Shown piece after piece: positions 5,081-9,171 of a stretch of DNA of 9,171 bases (the stretch's first letter is position 1; the number at the start of each line of letters is the position of its first letter). The notes beneath the pieces were generated by a model. That model worked only from the letters and a program-made list of their open reading frames with translations. It was not told the DNA's origin and made no database searches. Origin of the DNA: an uncultured Oscillospiraceae bacterium (GTDB taxonomy: Bacteria > Bacillota > Clostridia > Oscillospirales > Oscillospiraceae); NCBI GenBank assembly GCA_934533005.1, contig CAKTBC010000074.1:1-9171 (forward strand). The letters are read 5' to 3'. The translations under genes were made by a program, and so were the position numbers.

Positions 5081-5563
5081 ATGGAGCTGGAAATCGGAGC
5101 GATTCAGGAAGGCAAAGTAACTGGTATCACCAAATTTGGAGCATTCGTGCTTCTTCCCGGCGGCAAGAGCGGTCTTGTGCATATCTCGGAGATAGCCAAC
5201 GCCTATGTAAACGACGTCAACGACTATCTGAAAGTCGGTGACACCGTGAAGGTGAAGATCCTCAGCGTCAACGAGGCGGGAAAGGTCAATCTCTCCATCA
5301 AACAGGCTCAGCCGAGCGCGCCGCGCCCGGCCTATACGCCGCGTCCGGCTCAGCCCTCGGCGAACACCGCCCGCCCGGCTTATACGCCGCGCCCGGCCAA
5401 TACATACCGCAGCACCGCACCGCGCGACGGCGAGGTTGCACCGCCCACCGGGGATACCAGCTTTGAAGATAAGCTCAAGCACTTCATGCAGCAGTCCGAC
5501 AGTAAGATCAACGACAGCAAGATCTATGCCGACCGCCGTGCCGGAGGCCGCCGCCGCAAGTAA
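5081..5563 (+). CDS. yabR: S1 domain RNA-binding protein (YabR-like)
   Basis: This 160-aa protein has one S1 RNA-binding domain at residues 6-75, with the hallmark GKVTGITKFGAFV (11-23), GLVHISEI (31-38) and VGDTVKVKIL. Residues about 78-118 form a Pro/Ala/Arg/Tyr-rich linker with the nonapeptide RPAYTPRPA twice. The C-terminus holds SFEDKLKHFMQQSDSK and a basic tail GGRRRK, both seen in clostridial YabR/YugI-type proteins. It starts 27 bases after divIC with AAAGGA 7 bases upstream, so it is probably cotranscribed. The exact role is unknown; binding of RNA, perhaps on ribosomes, is inferred from the domain. A strong hairpin follows 24 bases after the stop. Confidence 0.93.
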   Translation: MELEIGAIQEGKVTGITKFGAFVLLPGGKSGLVHISEIANAYVNDVNDYLKVGDTVKVKILSVNEAGKVNLSIKQAQPSAPRPAYTPRPAQPSANTARPAYTPRPANTYRSTAPRDGEVAPPTGDTSFEDKLKHFMQQSDSKINDSKIYADRRAGGRRRK

Positions 5564-5587
5564 AAGTAATATATCCAACATAAAATC

Positions 5588-5624
5588 ATGCCGCCGAAAC
5601 CAGACCGGTTTCGGCGGCATATTT
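5588..5624. terminator. Hairpin terminator shared by yabR and capA
   Basis: A perfect 14-base stem (5588-5601 with 5607-5620, core GCCGCCGAAACC) has a 5-base loop. On the plus strand ATTTCG follows and on the minus strand GATTTTA follows, both short T-runs. It sits between the convergent yabR and capA genes and probably ends both transcripts. Confidence 0.8.
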
Positions 5625-5637
5625 CGTTATGGCGTAT

Positions 5638-6825
5638 TTAGCCTTCGTCGGGGTGCATGAATGAGTAGTCGATCACGTTGTTCGCGCCTGTCCAGGAGCC
5701 ATCTACCTTGGACATAGCGCGGTCGTATTCCTCCGTGCCGGGCTCAAAGAGCGTGGGGCAGTAGTCGTTCTCGGTCGTCTTGCTGCTGATGCTGCACGGC
5801 AGAACATTGAATGCCGAGAGATAGAGCGTTCCGTCCGGGTCGCGGGTGATGGTCGCCTGCGCGATCACGCTGTCCATGTCGGCGGGATTGGTGTTGCCGC
5901 CGAACACAAAGTTGCCGAGACTGTAGAAAATGATGCCGTTGTTATACTTTTCAAACGGCTCGAGACGGTGGGGGCCGTGGCCGAACACGATGCTCGCGCC
6001 CGCGTCGATCGCAGCGCGGCCTACCTCTTCCTGGTTGGCATTCTGGTAGTAGCTCGCCTCGTTGCCCCAATGGGCGCTCACAACGACGATCTCCGCGCCC
6101 GAGTCCTTGAGTTCCCGCACGCCCGCGGCGACGGATTCGGCGCTCGGCGTATGCCAGCTATAGACGGCGTACACGCCGACGGTCAGACCGCTCTCGGTCG
6201 TATAGAGCGCTCCTTCGCCCTCGCCGCAGTGGCCGATGCCGGCGGCGTCGAGATTGGCGAGCGTATCGTCGTAGACCTGCTGGCCGAAGTCCATGGCATG
6301 GTTATTGGCGGTCGTGGCAAACTCCACGCTGCCGAGCGTGAGAATGTCCGTCGCGGTCTTCGGCGCAAGGAACGAGAACGTGGAGGCAGACCCGGCGGAG
6401 AGATCGGAAATGCTGCACTCGAGATTCACGATCGTCATGTCGTCGTTTTCCGTCACGTCGAGCACATTGGAGAAGGGATACCCCCAGTTCGTGCCGACGA
6501 CGTTTTCAAAGGAGTTGGCGTAGTAGCGCGCCTCGGGATAGCTCGCAAGCGTGCAGTCGCCCACCATGGAGATCGTATATTCGATCGGCGTCGGCTCCGG
6601 GGTGGGCGTCGGCGAGGGCGTCGGAGTCGCTGTCGGCTCCGGCGTGGGAGAGGGCGTCGGCGTCGGTTCCGGCGTCGGCTCTGCGGTCGGGAGCGGTGTC
6701 GGCGCTGCGACGCGCACATCCTCCGGCCGCGCCGCCCACCGCGGCGAGAGTGCCGCGCTCGTCAGCAGCACCGCGAGCAGGAGCACCGCCAGGATCTTGG
6801 CGATGAGGATCGATGTTTTGGACAT
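5638..6825 (-). CDS. CapA family protein (PGA_cap/metallophosphatase fold), membrane-anchored
   Basis: This 395-aa protein has an N-terminal signal anchor (about 7-27), a low-complexity linker of Thr, Pro, Ser and Glu (about 42-80, including PTPEPTPTPSP), and a CapA domain from about 83. The domain keeps the metal-site motifs: VGDCT (88-92), NLEC (134-137), NNHAMDFG (174-181), HWGNE (252-256), GHGPH (282-286) and YSLGNF (301-306). CapA/PgsA proteins take part in poly-gamma-glutamate assembly, but most members outside capsule operons have no known substrate. No capB or capC is seen nearby, so capsule synthesis is not supported. The start has GGAGG 5 bases upstream. It lies 15 bases after pepT and is probably cotranscribed with it; a role in handling gamma-glutamyl or wall peptides is speculation. 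Confidence 0.93.
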   Translation of the reverse strand: MSKTSILIAKILAVLLLAVLLTSAALSPRWAARPEDVRVAAPTPLPTAEPTPEPTPTPSPTPEPTATPTPSPTPTPEPTPIEYTISMVGDCTLASYPEARYYANSFENVVGTNWGYPFSNVLDVTENDDMTIVNLECSISDLSAGSASTFSFLAPKTATDILTLGSVEFATTANNHAMDFGQQVYDDTLANLDAAGIGHCGEGEGALYTTESGLTVGVYAVYSWHTPSAESVAAGVRELKDSGAEIVVVSAHWGNEASYYQNANQEEVGRAAIDAGASIVFGHGPHRLEPFEKYNNGIIFYSLGNFVFGGNTNPADMDSVIAQATITRDPDGTLYLSAFNVLPCSISSKTTENDYCPTLFEPGTEEYDRAMSKVDGSWTGANNVIDYSFMHPDEG

Positions 6826-6840
6826 GATATCCTCCGGTAA

Positions 6841-8058
6841 TCAGGCGTTTTCCACAAAGCTGCCGATGATCTCCAGCAGCACGTCGGGCATGACTGCGAG
6901 ACTGTCCACGGGGATAAACTCGTGTACGCCGTGGTAGTTGTAGCCACCGGTCGAGAGATTCGGGCAGGGGAGACCCATCCACGTGAGGACGGCGCCATCC
7001 GTGCCGCCGCGGATCGCCTCGGCGCGCGGCGCAACGCCGCAGGCGCGGTAAGCGGCTTCGGCGCGCTCGAGAAGGTGGCGGTGCGGCTCAATTTTCTCGC
7101 GCATGTTGTAGTAGGTGTCGGAGATGTCCGCCTCGGCGGTACCTTCGCCGTACTGACGGTTGATCTCATCCACGGCGGCGCGGACGCGCGCCTTCTTCTC
7201 TTCAAAGAGCGTTCGGTCGTGGTCGCGGATGATATAGTGGAGCTCCGCTTCCACCACGTCGCCGGACATGTCGGTGAGATGGATGAAGCCCTCATAGCCC
7301 TCGGTCTTTTCCGGTACCTGATCGGCGGGGAGGAGAGCATGCAGCTTCATGGCGATGGTCGCGGCATTTTTCATGATGTTCTTCGCACTGCCGGGGTGGA
7401 TGCCGACGCCGTGCACGCGGACGAGCGCCGCGGCGGCATTGAAGTTTTCGTATTCGTATACGCCGAGCTCGCCGCCGTCCACGGTATAGCCCCAGTCGCA
7501 TGCAAGGTCCTTAACATCCAGCCCCTCCGTGCCGCGGCCGACCTCCTCGTCGGTCGTGAACACGATGCGCAGCTCGCCGTGCGGCGCGCCGGAGGCAATG
7601 AGCTTTTCTACCGCCGTCATGATCTCGGCAACGCCCGCCTTGTCGTCCGCTCCGAGGAGCGTGGAGCCGTCCGTCACGAGCAGAACCAGCCCACGTACGT
7701 CCTTCATGGCGGGGAACTGCTTTTCCGAGAGCACGACGCCATGGCCGAGCTCAATGTCCTTGCCGGTATAGAGCACCTCGCGGGCGTTCACGCCCTCGCC
7801 GCTCGCGTCGGGCGAGGTGTCCACGTGCGCGATGAGCGCGAGCGTCCCGGCCTTGACGCCCTCCGTGGCGGGAAGCGTGCCGATGGCGTTGCCGCAGCTG
7901 TCCATGTGGACATTCTTCAGACCCAGAGAGAGCATTTCCTCCGCGAGACGGCGCGAGAGCTCCAGCTGCCGGGATGTGGACGGGCTTTCGGTGCTGGTTT
8001 CGTCCGATGCGGTGGACACAGCAATGTATTTGAGAAATCTTTCTTTGCAGGTCATCAT
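6841..8058 (-). CDS. pepT: Peptidase T (tripeptide aminopeptidase)
   Basis: This 405-aa cytosolic zinc peptidase of family M20B removes the N-terminal residue from tripeptides. Length is normal for PepT. Visible metal and catalytic sites are AHVDTSP with H78 and D80, LLGADDKAG (134-142) with the bridging aspartate, TDEEVGRG (169-176) with the catalytic glutamate pair E171 and E172, D194 in TVDGGE, and GVHEF with H379. The dimerisation part includes GIHPGSAKN. The first of two adjacent ATG codons at 8058 is chosen, with GGAGG 7 bases upstream. It is the first gene of a pepT-capA pair and diverges from the efflux lipoprotein gene. Confidence 0.96.
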   Translation of the reverse strand: MMTCKERFLKYIAVSTASDETSTESPSTSRQLELSRRLAEEMLSLGLKNVHMDSCGNAIGTLPATEGVKAGTLALIAHVDTSPDASGEGVNAREVLYTGKDIELGHGVVLSEKQFPAMKDVRGLVLLVTDGSTLLGADDKAGVAEIMTAVEKLIASGAPHGELRIVFTTDEEVGRGTEGLDVKDLACDWGYTVDGGELGVYEYENFNAAAALVRVHGVGIHPGSAKNIMKNAATIAMKLHALLPADQVPEKTEGYEGFIHLTDMSGDVVEAELHYIIRDHDRTLFEEKKARVRAAVDEINRQYGEGTAEADISDTYYNMREKIEPHRHLLERAEAAYRACGVAPRAEAIRGGTDGAVLTWMGLPCPNLSTGGYNYHGVHEFIPVDSLAVMPDVLLEIIGSFVENA

Positions 8059-8096
8059 GGGAATACCTCCGTTTTCGACGTTTTTTCCGTATACTC

Positions 8097-8124
8097 AATA
8101 TAGCATTTTTATGATAAAATGCAA
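8097..8124 (-). promoter_or_regulatory. Probable promoter of pepT-capA
   Basis: On the minus strand TTGCAT (8124-8119) and TATATT (8102-8097) are 16 bases apart, a fair sigma-A match. The spacer is occupied by an inverted repeat with arms GCATTTT (8103-8109) and AAAATGC (8116-8122), a possible operator. The leader to the ATG would be about 30 bases. Confidence 0.55.
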
Positions 8125-8145
8125 TCGCTTTTATTTTCGGCGTCT

Positions 8146-8177
8146 CCGGTGGGGAAGAACGAACTTTTCCCCGCCGG
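8146..8177. promoter_or_regulatory. Long inverted repeat upstream of the efflux lipoprotein gene
   Basis: CCGGTGGGGAA (8146-8156) and TTCCCCGCCGG (8167-8177) pair in 10 of 11 positions, the exception being a G-U pair in RNA, around a 10-base spacer. No T-run follows on either strand, so it is not a standard terminator. It lies 50 bases before the lipoprotein start, which suits an operator or a leader hairpin. I could not place a clear promoter for the gene; TATAGC at 8191-8196 is a weak -10 candidate. Confidence 0.5.
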
Positions 8178-8227
8178 GCTGCGTCATAGTTATAGCAATA
8201 CATCCTGAAAGTACAGGAGGAACATAC

Positions 8228-9171
8228 ATGAAAAAACTGCTTGCCATTCTCCTCGGCGCGTGCCTGCTGCTCGGCGTTATGACCGGCTGCGGCGCCAATG
8301 CCGAGGACGCCGTCACCGTCCAGAAGGTATCGGACATCACATCGCAGGGCGCTGTGGGTCTGGTGAACCGGTATGCCGGACTTGTCGTCTCGGGCGAGAC
8401 GGCAACGGTCAAAAAGGGCGACAAAGCGGTTCTCGAAACCTATGTGCAGGAGGGCGATTTCGTCACCGAGGGCGACGTGCTCTTCTGCTACGATAACGAG
8501 GCCATGGAGCTCCAGCTCAGCAAGCTCCTGCTCGAACTCGAAGGCTACGAGAACACGATTGCCAACGCCGAGGAGGACATCCCCAATCTCGAGCGCCAGC
8601 GCGACGCCGCCCCGGCAGCGCAGCAGCTCACCTACTCGCTGCAGATCCAGGAACTGCAGGCGAACGTGCGCGAAGCGACCTACAATAAAGGTCTCAAAGA
8701 GCGTGAGATTGAGAATCTGCAGGAGGCTCTCGAAGACACCGACGTCCGCGCACCGATCTCCGGCCGCGTGATGAGCGTGAAGAATGCGGAGAATACAAGC
8801 GCAAGCTCCGGCTCCGGCGGCGATATGAGCGGCAGCGACGCCTACATCACCATCATGGACATGACGACCTATCAGGTCAAAGGAACGATCAACGAGCTGA
8901 ACGTCGGCACGCTTTCCGAGGGGATGAACGTGCTTATCCGTTCACGTCTTGACGAGAGCGTCACATGGAGCGGCGTGCTCGAGAGCATCGACTGGGAGAC
9001 CAAGGTGCAGGACAATAATAACCGCTACTACTACGGTGGTGCCACCGACGAGATGACGAGCTCGTCCAAGTACCCGTTCTATGTGAAGCTCAACGACGTG
9101 ACCGGCCTCATTCTCGGCCAGCACGTGTACATTGAGCCGGACTACGGCCAGCAGGAGGTCCGCGAGGGACT
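8228..9171 (+). CDS. Efflux/export membrane-fusion lipoprotein (HlyD/MacA-like), partial
   Basis: The open frame runs from the ATG at 8228 (AGGAGG 8 bases upstream) through the window end, giving 314 complete codons with no stop. It begins with a lipoprotein signal: basic KK, a hydrophobic stretch and MTGC with the lipidated cysteine at 21. A half lipoyl-like motif follows (about residues 56-88, VQEGDFVTEGDVLF), then a coiled-coil hairpin (about 90-170), the second half motif DTDVRAPISGRVMSV, a Ser/Gly loop, and a beta-barrel region with TIMDMTTYQVKGTINE. This order is that of periplasmic adaptor proteins of MacA-type exporters, which in Gram-positives sit on the outer face of the membrane. 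Family members usually precede an ABC ATPase and a MacB-like permease; here those would lie past the window. Substrate unknown. Confidence 0.92.
   Translation, partial: MKKLLAILLGACLLLGVMTGCGANAEDAVTVQKVSDITSQGAVGLVNRYAGLVVSGETATVKKGDKAVLETYVQEGDFVTEGDVLFCYDNEAMELQLSKLLLELEGYENTIANAEEDIPNLERQRDAAPAAQQLTYSLQIQELQANVREATYNKGLKEREIENLQEALEDTDVRAPISGRVMSVKNAENTSASSGSGGDMSGSDAYITIMDMTTYQVKGTINELNVGTLSEGMNVLIRSRLDESVTWSGVLESIDWETKVQDNNNRYYYGGATDEMTSSSKYPFYVKLNDVTGLILGQHVYIEPDYGQQEVREG

Noticed and set aside
4871..5620. Minus-strand open frame across divIC and yabR
   Set aside because: It runs antisense through two well-supported genes and through the terminator hairpin.
5638..6825. CapA taken as evidence of a poly-gamma-glutamate capsule locus
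   Set aside because: No capB, capC or capE partner is present, and isolated CapA-fold proteins are common in Clostridia.
5968..6840. Plus-strand open frame of 290 codons opposite capA
   Set aside because: It is a shadow of capA; the C-terminal Arg-rich part is simply the complement of the Thr-Pro-Glu stalk.
6922..8103. Plus-strand open frame of 393 codons opposite pepT
   Set aside because: It mirrors the pepT gene, which has all M20B motifs; the antisense product is low-complexity Arg/Gly/Val-rich sequence with no family pattern.

Overview
The window looks like chromosomal DNA from a spore-forming, GC-rich member of the Clostridia, most likely a gut Oscillospiraceae-type organism. The reasons are the yabP-yabQ-divIC-yabR cluster (a Firmicutes sporulation and division neighbourhood), strong GGAGG ribosome binding sites, Firmicutes-type transporters and regulators, GC-rich codon use, and a multi-hairpin intergenic repeat of a kind I recall from such genomes. 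The assignment is inference; there is no rRNA or marker gene that fixes the species.

Layout. Positions 12-1832 (minus strand) hold a compact four-gene operon: an XRE-type repressor, a small four-helix membrane protein, an ABC ATPase and an ABC-2 permease. They are joined by two ATGA overlaps and one 11-base gap. The operon has a near-consensus sigma-A promoter with a perfect 7-2-7 palindrome at the predicted transcription start, which suggests autorepression. The permease seems to lack its last membrane helix. Positions 1833-2060 are a divergent regulatory region, followed by a RimJ/RimL-like GNAT acetyltransferase (2061-2585, plus). Positions 2586-2794 hold a dispersed multi-hairpin repeat and a terminator for the next gene. 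An unrecognised three-helix membrane protein (2795-3559, minus) probably starts at TTG.

Positions 3635-3851 carry two 104-base direct repeats, 102/104 identical, each folding into two hairpins. They begin 7 bases past the CCA end of a tRNA-Leu(UAA) gene (3859-3943, minus), which has a good promoter. Back to back with that promoter is a candidate sigma-E promoter for yabP. yabP, yabQ, divIC and the S1-domain gene yabR follow on the plus strand (4038-5563) and end at a strong hairpin shared with the convergent capA gene.

Positions 5638-8058 (minus) are a pepT-capA pair: a tripeptide aminopeptidase followed 15 bases later by a membrane-anchored CapA/PgsA-type metallophosphatase-fold protein on a Thr-Pro-Glu linker. 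Divergent from pepT, and cut by the window end, is a lipoprotein membrane-fusion (HlyD/MacA-like) subunit, probably the first gene of an efflux or export ABC operon, with an 11-base-arm inverted repeat in its upstream region.

Most of the window is ordinary accessory and housekeeping content. I do not see convincing evidence for a wholly new system. The least explained items are the paired two-hairpin repeats behind the tRNA gene, the unknown membrane protein and the palindromes in the regulatory regions.
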